A stretch of 64,000 nucleotides of DNA from contig NZ_NFJF01000001.1 in the NCBI RefSeq assembly GCF_002159735.1, forward strand, positions 186,001-250,000, in the 5' to 3' direction. The notes beneath the pieces were generated by a model. The model searched no databases. It was not told the origin of the DNA and worked only from the letters and a program-made list of their open reading frames with translations. The position numbers and the translations under genes are program-made. The DNA comes from Olsenella sp. An270 (lineage in GTDB: Bacteria > Actinomycetota > Coriobacteriia > Coriobacteriales > Atopobiaceae). Below are positions 1-8,200 of this stretch, one piece after another (the first letter of the stretch is position 1; each line of letters begins with the position of its first letter).

Positions 1-522
1 GACCAGGTGCGCGTGCACCTGCCGGTCATGGATATCGTGGTAGGAGGCCTCTTCGGCACGCTGGGCGTCCCGCTTCGCGGCGAGGTGGGCGACAAGGACC
101 GTGCGCTCGCCGCCGACGCCCTCGAGCGGCTGGGCATCGCCGAGCTTGCCGGCCGCGACGTCATGACGCTCTCCACCGGCCAGGTGCGCCGTGTCCTCGT
201 GGCGCGCGAGCTCGTGCGCGACCCGCAGGTGCTGATCTTCGACGAGCCGTGCACGGGCCTCGACCCGGAGGGCATGTACCACGTGCGCAGGACCATGGGC
301 ACGCTCGCCGCCGAGGGGCGCTCGGTCGTGCTCGTGACCCACTACCCCGAGGACATCATCCCCGAGATCGAGCGCGTGCTGCTCATCAAGGACGCCGAGG
401 TCTTCGCCGACGGCGCCAAGGCGGACCTGCTCACGAGCGAGGTCATGAGCGACCTCTTCGACGTGCCGCTCGTGGTGGGGGAGGCGTGCGGCTGGTACTC
501 GCTGCGCGGCGCCTACGCGTGA
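1..522 (+). CDS. ABC transporter ATP-binding protein, 5' truncated
   Basis: C-terminal 173 residues of an ABC ATPase; the frame is open at the window edge, so the start and Walker A lie outside. Visible motifs are a degenerate signature LSTGQ (about residue 58 of the visible part), Walker B VLIFDEP (77-83) with the D-loop GLDPEG just after, and the switch histidine in VTHYPED (about 114). The signature has T in place of the usual first G, a change seen in stand-alone ATPases of the ModF/YlmA type. It would power transport or act in a soluble ATPase pair; the substrate cannot be told. An intergenic palindrome follows. Confidence 0.82.
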   Translation, partial: DQVRVHLPVMDIVVGGLFGTLGVPLRGEVGDKDRALAADALERLGIAELAGRDVMTLSTGQVRRVLVARELVRDPQVLIFDEPCTGLDPEGMYHVRRTMGTLAAEGRSVVLVTHYPEDIIPEIERVLLIKDAEVFADGAKADLLTSEVMSDLFDVPLVVGEACGWYSLRGAYA

Positions 523-543
523 GGGCGTGAGGGCCGCCGCCCC

Positions 544-577
544 AAATAACGCACAAAATCGTACATGTGCGTTATTT
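544..577. repeat. 12-bp perfect inverted repeat with ATAACGCACA arms
   Basis: Two 12-nt arms (AAATAACGCACA and its exact complement) are separated by 10 nt. A third partial arm (TGTGCGTTAA) lies at 611-620. It lies between an ABC ATPase stop and the tRNA-Ala terminator. There is no T-tract, so it is more like an intergenic palindromic repeat or operator than a terminator. Confidence 0.6.
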
Positions 578-624
578 CCACCTGCGGATATAGATTGTTG
601 TGCTTGATTCTGTGCGTTAATCAG

Positions 625-661
625 AAAAAGAGAAAAGCGGACGTCCGAGAAGGACGCCCGC
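625..661 (-). terminator. Rho-independent terminator of tRNA-Ala
   Basis: On the minus strand a 10-bp near-perfect stem (637-646 with 652-661) has the loop TTCTC and is followed by TTTTCTCTTTTTC. It sits 13 nt beyond the tRNA-Ala CCA end. The loop and stem form the sequence GTCCTTCTCGGAC, a copy of the recurrent CTTCTCG motif. Confidence 0.75.
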
Positions 662-673
662 CTGCGAGTCATA

Positions 674-749
674 TGGTGGAGACGAGGGGATTCGAACCCC
701 CGGCCTCTGCCTTGCGAAGGCAGCGCTCTCCCAGCTGAGCTACGTCCCC
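674..749 (-). tRNA. tRNA-Ala (CGC)
   Basis: A 76-nt cloverleaf on the minus strand: acceptor GGGGACG pairs with CGTCTCC (one G-U), D arm GCTCAGCTGGGAGAGC, anticodon stem CTGCC/GGCAG with loop TTCGCAA (anticodon CGC), T arm with GGTTCGAATCC, and an encoded CCA end. It lies downstream of the candidate 6S RNA on the same strand and is followed by a terminator. Confidence 0.95.
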
Positions 750-804
750 GGAAATGGTGCGTGGGATATTGTGGCAATCCGCCGCGCGCTTGTCAACGAC
801 GACA

Positions 805-978
805 CAAAAAGTCGCCCCCTGCGGTGCGTCAATGAACCCACCTCTCAGAAGGTGGGTGTCCCCATCGCGCGTTCCGGCTTTCCCAGCAACGGGGAATCTC
901 CGTACTGAACACGAGATATCGGACTCCCAAGTAACGCTTGTCGGTTCACCCAGTTTGCCCGCAGGGGAACGACAGCCC
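805..978 (-). ncRNA. ssrS: structured RNA, probably 6S RNA
   Basis: The minus strand of this roughly 170-nt gap folds as a long rod. A closing stem joins GTCG..CCCCTGCGG at the 5' end (about 964-975) to CCGCAGGGG.CGAC at the 3' end (about 811-824). Inside are GGTG/CACC, GCGTT/AACGC and GGGA..ATCTC/GAGAT..TCCC pairings. A hairpin CCCACC/GGTGGG lies on the 3' side, where 6S RNAs have their central bubble. A TATAGT box (980-985, read on minus) lies just upstream and a TTTTT run follows the stem. Length, rod shape and placement beside a tRNA fit 6S RNA, which binds and inhibits housekeeping RNA polymerase. The family call rests on architecture, not on an alignment. Confidence 0.5.
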
Positions 979-1010
979 AACTATAGGTCTGTGAACAGAA
1001 AACACCAGTC

Positions 1011-1039
1011 TTGACTTGCGTGCCTAACTCGGCAAAAGT
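1011..1039 (+). promoter_or_regulatory. possible promoter
   Basis: TTGACT (5 of 6 to the -35 consensus) is followed 17 nt later by AAAAGT, which is a weak -10 (3 of 6). It precedes the sugar-1-phosphate transferase by 36 nt. Confidence 0.3.
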
Positions 1040-1075
1040 GGGAGTGTACGTGCGTTTGGGAGGGAAGGGAGCAAG

Positions 1076-2275
1076 GTGGTTCCGAGCTGGATACCCTACC
1101 TATGCCTCTTTTGCGCCGCCCTGCTCGCGTCGCTCGCCACGACTCCGCTCGCCCGGCACATCGCCGTGCGCGTGGGCGCCGTCGACTACCCCAGTGCCCG
1201 CCGCATCAACAAGAAGCCCATTCCCCGCATGGGCGGCATCGCCATCTTCTGCGGCATCGTGGCCGCCTTCGTGGTGCAGTACGTGGGCACGACCTTCTTC
1301 CACTGGCCCATCGTCCTGGTTCCCTCGCCGCTCCTCGAGGTCAACTACTGGATGCTCGTCCTCTCCTTCCTCGTGATCTTTGTCACGGGGCTCCTCGATG
1401 ACCGGTACTCGCTGACCCCGCTCCAGAAGCTGGGCGGCCAGGTGCTCGCGGCGGTCATCGCCGTCGCTGGCGGCCTCGTCATCGGCAACATCTCCAACCC
1501 GTTCGGGGGCGCCCACATAAGCCTCGGCTGGCTCGCGTACCCCGTCACGGTGGTCTACCTCGTTGCCTACACGAACATCATCAACCTGATCGACGGGCTC
1601 GACGGGCTCGCCGCGGGGATCTCCACCATCGCGAGCCTCACGATGTTCGTCCTCTCCGTGCAGGCCGGGCGCCTCGACGCCGCCGCACTCTCCATCGCCG
1701 TCGCCGGCTCCTCGCTCGGGTTCCTCAGGTACAACTTCCACCCCGCCTCCGTCTTCATGGGCGACTCCGGCGCCCTCACCCTGGGCTTTGCGCTCGGGAC
1801 GGTTTCGCTGCTCTCGGTGACGAGGTTCGCCGGCCTCACGACGATCATCGTCCCGCTCGTCATCGCCGCCGTCCCCATCATCGACACGTTCTCGGCCATC
1901 GTCCGTCGCCTGCGCGGCCACGTGAGCATCGGCCACGCCGACCGCGGCCACATACACCACCGCCTCATGGCGGAGGGCTTCGACCAGCGGCAGGCGGTCC
2001 TGCTCATGTATGCCTGGACCGCGCTTCTGTGCGTGGGCTCGCTGGTGATGACGCAGGTCGACACGGTCCCGCGCATCGCCATCTTCGTCCTGCTCCTGGT
2101 CGTCTCGTTCGCCTTCGCGTACCACCTTCGCCTCTTCGAGCCCGTCCTGCTCCACCACTACGACCCCAGGACCGGCGAGGACGAGCTCGTCACGCCGTCC
2201 GACGAGGGCTTCGAGGAGGAGGCCGAGCGACTTCGCGAGCACGGGGGCATCCACCTTCCGCGCCGGGGCCGGTGA
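1076..2275 (+). CDS. undecaprenyl-phosphate sugar-1-phosphate transferase (WecA/TagO family)
   Basis: This 399-residue polytopic membrane enzyme belongs to the MraY/WecA/TagO superfamily. Such enzymes move a sugar-1-phosphate (often GlcNAc-1-P) from a UDP-sugar to undecaprenyl phosphate, the first step of wall or surface glycopolymer synthesis. Seen in order: RRINKKPIPRMGG near the N-terminus, the DD motif in GLLDDRYSLTPLQ, NLIDGLDGLAAG, FMGDSGAL, and the terminal GHADRGHIHHRL loop with the His cluster typical of WecA/TagO rather than MraY. About ten hydrophobic segments alternate with these loops. The GTG start follows GGGAGGGAAGGGAGC. The polymer cannot be named from this window. Confidence 0.9.
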   Translation: MVPSWIPYLCLFCAALLASLATTPLARHIAVRVGAVDYPSARRINKKPIPRMGGIAIFCGIVAAFVVQYVGTTFFHWPIVLVPSPLLEVNYWMLVLSFLVIFVTGLLDDRYSLTPLQKLGGQVLAAVIAVAGGLVIGNISNPFGGAHISLGWLAYPVTVVYLVAYTNIINLIDGLDGLAAGISTIASLTMFVLSVQAGRLDAAALSIAVAGSSLGFLRYNFHPASVFMGDSGALTLGFALGTVSLLSVTRFAGLTTIIVPLVIAAVPIIDTFSAIVRRLRGHVSIGHADRGHIHHRLMAEGFDQRQAVLLMYAWTALLCVGSLVMTQVDTVPRIAIFVLLLVVSFAFAYHLRLFEPVLLHHYDPRTGEDELVTPSDEGFEEEAERLREHGGIHLPRRGR

Positions 2276-2282
2276 CTCCCGG

Positions 2283-3251
2283 ATGGGGGAGCACCTGACG
2301 CAGGACGCCTACGAGGCGTGCCGGCTCTGCCCGCGCCGCTGCGGCGCACACCGCGCCGCCGGCGTTCCTGGTCGCTGCGGCATGAGCTCCGAGCTCAGGG
2401 TGGCGAGAAGCGCCCTGCATCTCTGGGAGGAGCCCCCGATCTCCGGCGAGGCGGGCTCCGGGGCCATCTTCTTCTCGGGATGCCCGCTTCGCTGCGTGTT
2501 CTGCCAGAACCACGAGATCTCGAGCGAGGGATTTGGCCTGCCCGTGACGACCGCGCGGCTCGCCGAGATGATGCTCGAGCTGCAGGGGCAGGGCGCGCTC
2601 AACATCAACCTCGTGACGCCGCTCCACTTTGCCCCGCACGTCCGTGACGCCGTGGGCATGGCGCGCGAGGCGGGACTCACCCTGCCTATCGTCTGCAACA
2701 CGTCCGGCTATGAGCTTGCCGAGGTCGTACGCTCCCTCGCGGACGTGGTCGACGTCTGGCTCGCCGACTTCAAGTACGCGGACGGCGCCCTCGCCGGCAC
2801 GCTCTCCGCTGCGCCCGACTACCCGGAGGTCGCCGCCGAGGCGCTGGCCGCCATGGTCGACTCGGTCCGCGCGGCGGGCGGCCGTTCGCTCGGCGAGGAC
2901 TGCTCCATGCGGCGCGGCGTCATCGTGCGTCACCTCGTGCTCCCCGGTCACGCCGACGACTCCTGCGCCGTGCTCGACCGCGTGTGGGAAATCGCTGGCA
3001 ACGAGGCCGACCTCTCGGTCATGAACCAGTACACGCCCAACGAGGCCTGCCGTCGCGCCGGCGGCGCCCTCTCGCACGGCGTCTCGGAGGAGGAGTACGA
3101 GATCGTGCTCTGTCACGCCGACGACCTCGGATTCGAGCGGATCTGGTGGCAGGAGGGGGGCACGGTCTCCGAGAGCTTCGTGCCCGCCTTCGACGCCACG
3201 GGCGTTGTGGGACCCGAGCTCGCGTGCCCTTCTCGCCCACAAGCGCTATAA
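2283..3251 (+). CDS. radical SAM protein, PflX-like (COG1313 type)
   Basis: A 322-residue radical SAM protein. The CxxxCxxC cluster motif is seen in GCPLRCVFCQNHE at about residues 70-83, with an extra N-terminal Cys pattern (CRLCPRRCG.....GRCG) at 13-36. The mid-region carries NINLVTP and a SAM-binding CNTSGYE. The layout matches PflX-type proteins related to pyruvate formate-lyase activases, whose substrate is unknown. It starts 7 nt after the transferase stop, so the two are probably co-transcribed. No glycyl radical enzyme is nearby, so a true PFL-activase role is not supported here. Confidence 0.85.
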   Translation: MGEHLTQDAYEACRLCPRRCGAHRAAGVPGRCGMSSELRVARSALHLWEEPPISGEAGSGAIFFSGCPLRCVFCQNHEISSEGFGLPVTTARLAEMMLELQGQGALNINLVTPLHFAPHVRDAVGMAREAGLTLPIVCNTSGYELAEVVRSLADVVDVWLADFKYADGALAGTLSAAPDYPEVAAEALAAMVDSVRAAGGRSLGEDCSMRRGVIVRHLVLPGHADDSCAVLDRVWEIAGNEADLSVMNQYTPNEACRRAGGALSHGVSEEEYEIVLCHADDLGFERIWWQEGGTVSESFVPAFDATGVVGPELACPSRPQAL

Positions 3252-3286
3252 CTATGCAAACTGCCGACCCGAAAGACGGAGGAGAC

Positions 3287-3595
3287 ATGGCGGACGACAC
3301 CGGCCTCACCGACGAGGAGCGCGCCGAGCTCGAGCAGCTGCGCGCCGAGAAGGCCGCGCGCCAGCAGGCCGAGAAGGACGCGGCGGAGCGCGCCGAGCTG
3401 GAGCGCCTGCGGGCGCAGCGCGCCGCCGACGAGGCCGAGCGCGCCGCACGGGCCCGCGACGAGGAGGCGCTCGCGCGCGCCCGCGCGCTCATGGAGCCCG
3501 ACGACGACCTCCGGATGCCCCTGGGACAGAAGATCGTCATTCTCGCAATCGTCGGCGTCGCCGCCGTCTGGCTCGCCGTCACCATCCTCGGATAG
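3287..3595 (+). CDS. small coiled-coil protein with C-terminal membrane anchor
   Basis: A 102-residue protein of unknown function. Residues 7-68 are an unbroken run of E, A, R and Q heptads (coiled coil). The last 25 residues, from LGQKIVILAIVG onward, form one hydrophobic helix, giving a tail-anchored layout with the coil in the cytoplasm. The ATG at 3287 is chosen because GGAGGAGAC precedes it; an upstream ATG at 3254 has no such site. It lies between the radical SAM gene and pncB with 8 nt to the latter, so it is probably co-transcribed. Low-complexity helical proteins are easily over-called, but the start, stop and spacing fit a real gene. Confidence 0.75.
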   Translation: MADDTGLTDEERAELEQLRAEKAARQQAEKDAAERAELERLRAQRAADEAERAARARDEEALARARALMEPDDDLRMPLGQKIVILAIVGVAAVWLAVTILG

Positions 3596-3603
3596 GAGGG
3601 CAC

Positions 3604-5091
3604 ATGTCTCTCACCGATCGCACCAAGCCCACCGACGTCTGCCTCAACACCGACCTCTACGAGCTCACCATGGCCCAGGGCTTCTGGGAGGCCGGGCTCA
3701 CCGACTCCCAGGCCTGCTTCAATGCCTTCTTCCGTGACTGCCCGTTTGACGGCGGTTACGCCGTGTGCTGCGGAACGGGCCAGATCGCCGACCTCGTGGA
3801 GAACTTCGTCTTCGAGGACGACGACATCGACTACCTGGCGAGCATCCAGGCGCCGGGCGGCGGCCCCATGTTCAAGCCGGGCTTCCTCGAGTTCCTGCGC
3901 AACCATCACCTCGACCTTACGATCCACGCCGTTCCGGAGGGCCAGGTCGTCTTTGGCCGCGAGCCCATGGTGCGCGTCGAGGGTCCCGTCATCGACTGCC
4001 AGCTCATCGAGACCGCCCTGCTCAACCTCGTGAACTTCCAGACGCTCGTGGCCACCAAGACCGCGCGCGTGGTGCGCGCCGCCGAGGGCCATCCCGTCTC
4101 CGACTTTGGCCTGCGACGCGCCCAGGGTCCCGACGGCGGCCTCGCCGTCGCGCGAGCCTCCTACATCGCCGGCGCCTCCTCGACCTCCAACGTCCTCGCC
4201 GGAAAGATCTACGGCATCCCCGTCTTTGGCACGCACGCCCACTCGTGGGTCATGGCGTTCCCGAGCGAGCTCGAGGCGTTCCGCGCGTTCGCCAAGTCCA
4301 GCCCCAGGAACTGCGTGCTGCTGCTCGACACCTACGACGTGCACCAGGGCATCAGGAACGCCATCACCGTCGCCAAGGAGATGGAGGCCGCCGGGGAGCG
4401 TCTCTCCGCCGTGCGTCTGGACTCCGGCGACCTCGCGCGCCTCTCCAAGGAGGCCCGCGCCGCCTTTGACGAGGCGGGCCTGCCCTACGTGAAGATCTCG
4501 GTCTCCAACGACCTCGACGAGTACACGATCCAGTCGCTCTTCGCCCAGGGCGCGCCCATCGACTCGTTTGGCGTGGGCACCAAGCTCGCCACCTGCGACC
4601 CGCAGCCGTCGCTCGGCGGCGTCTACAAGCTCTCCGCCGTCCGTTGCGGCGCCGACGAGTCCTGGACGCCCGTCATCAAGCTCTCCGAGCAGTCCTACAA
4701 GCGCACCATCCCCGGCGTCCAGCACGTCCTGCGCTACTTTGACCAGGCCGGACGTCCGACGGCGGACATGCTCGTCGTCGACGAGGTCGCCCGCGCCGGG
4801 GAGGCCCGCGAGATGGTCGACATCGTGGACCCCTACCTCACGCACCGGCTCTCCGGCGAGCCCGTCGAGCTTCTCGTCAAGATGGTGGAGCACGGGTCGC
4901 GCTGCGGGGAGCCCGAGGGCATTGAGGCGGCCCGCGAGCGCTGCCGCGAGGCGCTCATGCGTCTCGACCCCGCCGTGGCGCGCTTCCTCAACCCGCAGAC
5001 CTATCCCGTGGGCCTCGAGCTCGGCCTCGCCGACCTCCGCAGCCGCCTCGCGCGCGAGGAGCGCGCGGAGTCCGGCCGCCCCACGGCCTAG
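3604..5091 (+). CDS. pncB: nicotinate phosphoribosyltransferase
   Basis: A 495-residue enzyme of the NAD salvage (Preiss-Handler) route. It joins nicotinate to PRPP with ATP hydrolysis, giving nicotinate mononucleotide. Seen: the N-terminal LNTDLYELTMAQGFW, the FRRxP-like region, the conserved SDFGLRRAQG block, SNVLAGKIYGIPVFGTHAHSWV, LLLDTYDV, VRLDSGDLA, and the FGVGTKLATC segment binding the PRPP phosphate. The full family length is present. The ATG at 3604 follows TAGGAGGGCAC; the open frame extends further upstream but that part overlaps the preceding gene. Confidence 0.95.
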   Translation: MSLTDRTKPTDVCLNTDLYELTMAQGFWEAGLTDSQACFNAFFRDCPFDGGYAVCCGTGQIADLVENFVFEDDDIDYLASIQAPGGGPMFKPGFLEFLRNHHLDLTIHAVPEGQVVFGREPMVRVEGPVIDCQLIETALLNLVNFQTLVATKTARVVRAAEGHPVSDFGLRRAQGPDGGLAVARASYIAGASSTSNVLAGKIYGIPVFGTHAHSWVMAFPSELEAFRAFAKSSPRNCVLLLDTYDVHQGIRNAITVAKEMEAAGERLSAVRLDSGDLARLSKEARAAFDEAGLPYVKISVSNDLDEYTIQSLFAQGAPIDSFGVGTKLATCDPQPSLGGVYKLSAVRCGADESWTPVIKLSEQSYKRTIPGVQHVLRYFDQAGRPTADMLVVDEVARAGEAREMVDIVDPYLTHRLSGEPVELLVKMVEHGSRCGEPEGIEAARERCREALMRLDPAVARFLNPQTYPVGLELGLADLRSRLAREERAESGRPTA

Positions 5092-5113
5092 CGGCACATC
5101 TGTCCAAACGGCC

Positions 5114-5192
5114 TTTGAGGCCTCAAAAGTGACGCCAGTTTTCCATCCAACTGGGAAAACGATCGTTCTCGCACGACTTTTGAGGCCTCAAA
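5114..5192. repeat. intergenic element with 17-bp perfect inverted repeat
   Basis: Arms at 5114-5130 and 5176-5192 are exact complements of each other, and each contains the 14-bp perfect palindrome TTTGAGGCCTCAAA. The 45-nt centre holds a smaller hairpin (AGTTTTCC/GGGAAAAC). It sits between pncB and argS and could also act as a transcription barrier, but no T-tract follows the outer stem. Confidence 0.65.
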
Positions 5193-5283
5193 AATCGAGT
5201 GCAAGCGTGCACATCTGATATAGTCACGTGGTCAAGAAGTCATGGTAGCTCGGGCGTCGCACGCCCGACGTGGAGGAGATGAG

Positions 5284-7128
5284 ATGCCCGAGAAGATCGA
5301 GGAGCTCGTTCGCGCCGCCATCGCTGCAGCGCAGGAGTCCGGCGAGCTGCCGGAGTTTGACGTTGCCGACCTGGGGTTCGAGCGCCCCGCCGACCCGGGC
5401 AACGGTGACTGGAGCTCGACGGTCGCCATGCGCTCGGCAAAGCTCGCCCGCCGCGCGCCGCGTCAGATCGCCGACGCCATAGTCGCGCATCTTCCCGAGG
5501 ACCCCTCGATCGACCGCGTGGAGGTCGCCGGGCCCGGCTTCATCAACTTCTACCTCGCCACGGCCTCGGCCAACGAGGTCTTCCGCACCGTCCGGGAGCA
5601 GGGCTTCGACTATGCGCGCTCGGACATGGGCGCGGGTACCAAGATTCAGGTCGAGTTCGTCTCCGCGAACCCCGTGGGACCGCTCCACATCGGCCACGGC
5701 CGCTGGGTCGCCATCGGGGACTCGCTCTGCCGCGTCTTCGAGCACGTGGGCTACGACGTGGAGCGCGAGTACTACGTGAACGACCATGGCTCGCAGATGG
5801 ACGTCTTCGGCCACTCCATCTCGATGCGCTACCAGCAGCTCCTCTCCGTGATGGGGGAGCGCGGCGTCCCCCTCGAGGACGCCCGCGCCACCCTGCTCGC
5901 CGACCGCGAGGCCTTCGTGGCGGACGAGGGCGACGAGCACCCCGAGACGCACCCGCTCACCGACGCCTTCAACGAGGCGCTCGGCGGCAACGCCTACGGC
6001 GGAGACTACATCGTCGACATCGCCTGCCGCTTCGTCGAGGAGGACGGTGACCGGTGGCTCGCCGCGTCCGAGGACGAGCGCATGGCGGAGTTCCGCGAGC
6101 GCGCCTACCTCTGGATGCTCGACTCCATCCGCGGCACCTGCCACGAGGCGCGCTGCGACTTCGACGTCTGGTTCTCCGAGCGCAGCCTCTACGTGAAGGA
6201 CGAGTCCGGCACCTCCGCCGTGGACCGCGCCCTCGCGGCCCTGGACGAGATGGGCCACCTCTATCGCGACGAGGCGGGCGCCCTGTGGTTCCGCTCGACG
6301 ATCTTCGGCGACGACAAGGACCGCGTCCTCATCAAGACCAACGGCGACTACACCTACTTCGCCTCCGACGTCGCCTACCACTGGAACAAGTTCCAGCGCG
6401 TCGACCACGTGATCGACATCTGGGGCGCCGACCACCACGGCTACATCCAGCGCGTCCAGTCCGCCTGCGAGGCGCTCGGCTACCCCACGCAGTTCGAGGT
6501 CCTTCTCGGCCAGCTCGTCAACCTGCTGCGCGACGGCAACCCCGTGCGCATGTCCAAGCGCAAGGGCACGATGGTCACCTTTGACGAGCTGCTCGCCGAG
6601 GTGGGCGCCGACGCCACGCGCTACACGCTGATCTCCAAGTCCTCCAACCAGATGATCGACTTTGACATCGAGCGCGTGAAGCGCCAGGACAACACCAACC
6701 CGGTCTACTACGTCCAGTACGCGCACGCGCGCATCTGCTCGATCCTGCGCCGCGGCGCGGGCGTCACGCTCGAGGAGGCTGCTGAGCTGGGCATGGACGA
6801 GGTCGCGCGCCGCGCGGTGGGGGAGTCCTACGACCTGGGGCTGCTCACCGATCCTGCCGAGGCGGCCCTCGCCCGCAAGATCGCCGAGCTCCCGGGCCTG
6901 GTGGAGAGCTGCGCGCGCGACCGCGCCCCCTTCCGTCTGACGCACTACGCCGAGGAGCTCGCCGCGGAGTTCCACTCCTTCTACGCCGCCTGCCAGGTGC
7001 TGCCGGGCAAGGGCCGGCCGCTCGACGAGGGCGTCTCCCACGCCCGCCTCGCCGCCTGCGACGCCACGAGGCGCGTCCTCGCGCTCACGCTCGAGCTGGT
7101 GGGGGTCTCGGCGCCGCAGAGCATGTAG
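5284..7128 (+). CDS. argS: arginyl-tRNA synthetase
   Basis: A 614-residue class Ia synthetase that charges tRNA-Arg. The HIGH motif is in SANPVGPLHIGHGRW (about residues 126-140), and a KMSKS-equivalent RMSKRKGT occurs near residue 420. The C-terminal third is the DALR anticodon-binding helix bundle, ending in LTLELVGVSAPQSM. The N-terminal additional domain (residues 1-115) is present. The start at 5284 follows GGAGGAGATGAG; the ATG at 5242 lies before that site and is rejected. It stands alone after the inverted-repeat element. Confidence 0.95.
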   Translation: MPEKIEELVRAAIAAAQESGELPEFDVADLGFERPADPGNGDWSSTVAMRSAKLARRAPRQIADAIVAHLPEDPSIDRVEVAGPGFINFYLATASANEVFRTVREQGFDYARSDMGAGTKIQVEFVSANPVGPLHIGHGRWVAIGDSLCRVFEHVGYDVEREYYVNDHGSQMDVFGHSISMRYQQLLSVMGERGVPLEDARATLLADREAFVADEGDEHPETHPLTDAFNEALGGNAYGGDYIVDIACRFVEEDGDRWLAASEDERMAEFRERAYLWMLDSIRGTCHEARCDFDVWFSERSLYVKDESGTSAVDRALAALDEMGHLYRDEAGALWFRSTIFGDDKDRVLIKTNGDYTYFASDVAYHWNKFQRVDHVIDIWGADHHGYIQRVQSACEALGYPTQFEVLLGQLVNLLRDGNPVRMSKRKGTMVTFDELLAEVGADATRYTLISKSSNQMIDFDIERVKRQDNTNPVYYVQYAHARICSILRRGAGVTLEEAAELGMDEVARRAVGESYDLGLLTDPAEAALARKIAELPGLVESCARDRAPFRLTHYAEELAAEFHSFYAACQVLPGKGRPLDEGVSHARLAACDATRRVLALTLELVGVSAPQSM

Positions 7129-7263
7129 GGGCTGGGCCGCGTCGACTTGTGTGCGTCTTTTATAAACCGACCGGCGGCCTGATGCGGGAACGATTTCCTC
7201 ATGTATACTGCGCTCCTGTGGCGTGGGCGCCCTGACGTGGGCGGTTTTCCACGACGCGAGTGC

Positions 7264-7971
7264 ATGTCTGATCATTCTGAACAGGGGGCGGTCTTGGACC
7301 TCAAGGAATACATGTCCGTTCGTAGGGCTTACAGCGTCGTTCGTCAGGCGGTCGCGTCCGACGAGCGCCTCACGTTCGAGGAGTTTGCCATCATCTGCCA
7401 CCTCCGCGAGCTGGGCGAGCCCGTCAAGACCTCCGCCATCGCCGAGTACCAGGGGGCGCTTCGCCCCACCATGACGCATCGGACCAACCATCTGGAGAAG
7501 CTCGGTCTCATCGAGCGTGCCGAGGGGACGAGCGACCGTCGCAACGTGGTGTGCTCCGTCTCCGAGAAGGGCGCCGAGCGCGCGCTCGAGCTCGCCGGCC
7601 TCACCTGTGACCAGATTCCCAACGGCCACGCCCTCTCCCGCACCTCCCCCGACCGTCTCGTCAAGTACGTCGACGCCATGGGCGGCTTCTTCTGCAAGGC
7701 CGGCGAGCTCGTCCTTCTCGGCCTGCGCTCACTCGACGGCGAGTCGGCGACGATCATGAGGCTGGTCGACACGCTCGGCCTCCTGCAGCCGACGGTCTCT
7801 ATGTCGGTCTCCTCCCTCGCCGACCGCGGCCTCGTCGAGCGGGAGCGCTCGGCCGCCGGGGCCCACACGACGAGCGTCAGGCTCACGCATGACGGCGAGC
7901 AGGCCGCGGACGAGCTGGTCGAGAAGATCGAGGCGCTCGTCGTCCGCCGCAAGCCGAGGACGTCCAACTAG
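7264..7971 (+). CDS. MarR-like regulator with two winged-helix domains
   Basis: A 235-residue probable DNA-binding regulator. The N-terminal half (about 25-105) is a MarR-type winged helix: FEEFAIICHLRELGEPVKTSAIAEYQ, recognition helix RPTMTHRTNHLEKLGLI, wing SDRRNVVCSVSEKG. The C-terminal half repeats the plan (about 148-225): LVLLGLRSLDGESATIMRLVDTL, QPTVSMSVSSLADRGLVERE, then a wing HTTSVRLTHDGE. Typical MarR proteins have one such domain and dimerise, so this may be a tandem fusion giving both half-site readers in one chain. TATACT at 7204 may be its -10, which argues against the ATG at 7201; 7264 or a TTG at 7294 remain possible. A strong terminator follows. No target is evident. Confidence 0.8.
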   Translation: MSDHSEQGAVLDLKEYMSVRRAYSVVRQAVASDERLTFEEFAIICHLRELGEPVKTSAIAEYQGALRPTMTHRTNHLEKLGLIERAEGTSDRRNVVCSVSEKGAERALELAGLTCDQIPNGHALSRTSPDRLVKYVDAMGGFFCKAGELVLLGLRSLDGESATIMRLVDTLGLLQPTVSMSVSSLADRGLVERERSAAGAHTTSVRLTHDGEQAADELVEKIEALVVRRKPRTSN

Positions 7972-7980
7972 CGCATGACA

Positions 7981-8018
7981 CGCGCCCCGCTCGACCAGAG
8001 CGGGGCGTTGCTTTTTTT
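7981..8018 (+). terminator. Rho-independent terminator
   Basis: A 10-bp GC stem (CGCCCCGCTC with GAGCGGGGCG, loop GACCA) is followed by TTGCTTTTTTT, ten bases after the MarR-like gene. Confidence 0.88.
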
Positions 8019-8034
8019 CCTGACACGGGCGTGA

Positions 8035-8200
8035 TATACTCAGCCCAGCTCGGACGGTGCATATTCGCCGGAGAGCACCCACGTTCCCATTTTCGAGCAG
8101 AGGCTCGGGACATGACGCGCAGCGACGAGGCGGCCAGCCCGCCCGGCTCTATGGCGGTGGCATTCCGTCGTGCGTGCAACACACGAGAGGTAGAAAACAC
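8035..8200 (+). promoter_or_regulatory. -10 box and long leader of rho
   Basis: TATACT at 8035-8040 is a good -10, though no clear -35 lies 16-18 nt upstream (only a T-tract). It leaves a leader of roughly 155 nt before the rho start. In enteric bacteria rho is autoregulated by termination in its leader; a similar role is inferred here only from leader length. Confidence 0.45.

Noticed and set aside
754-1014. 86-residue open frame
   Set aside because: It overlaps the structured RNA candidate on the opposite strand and has no ribosome site.
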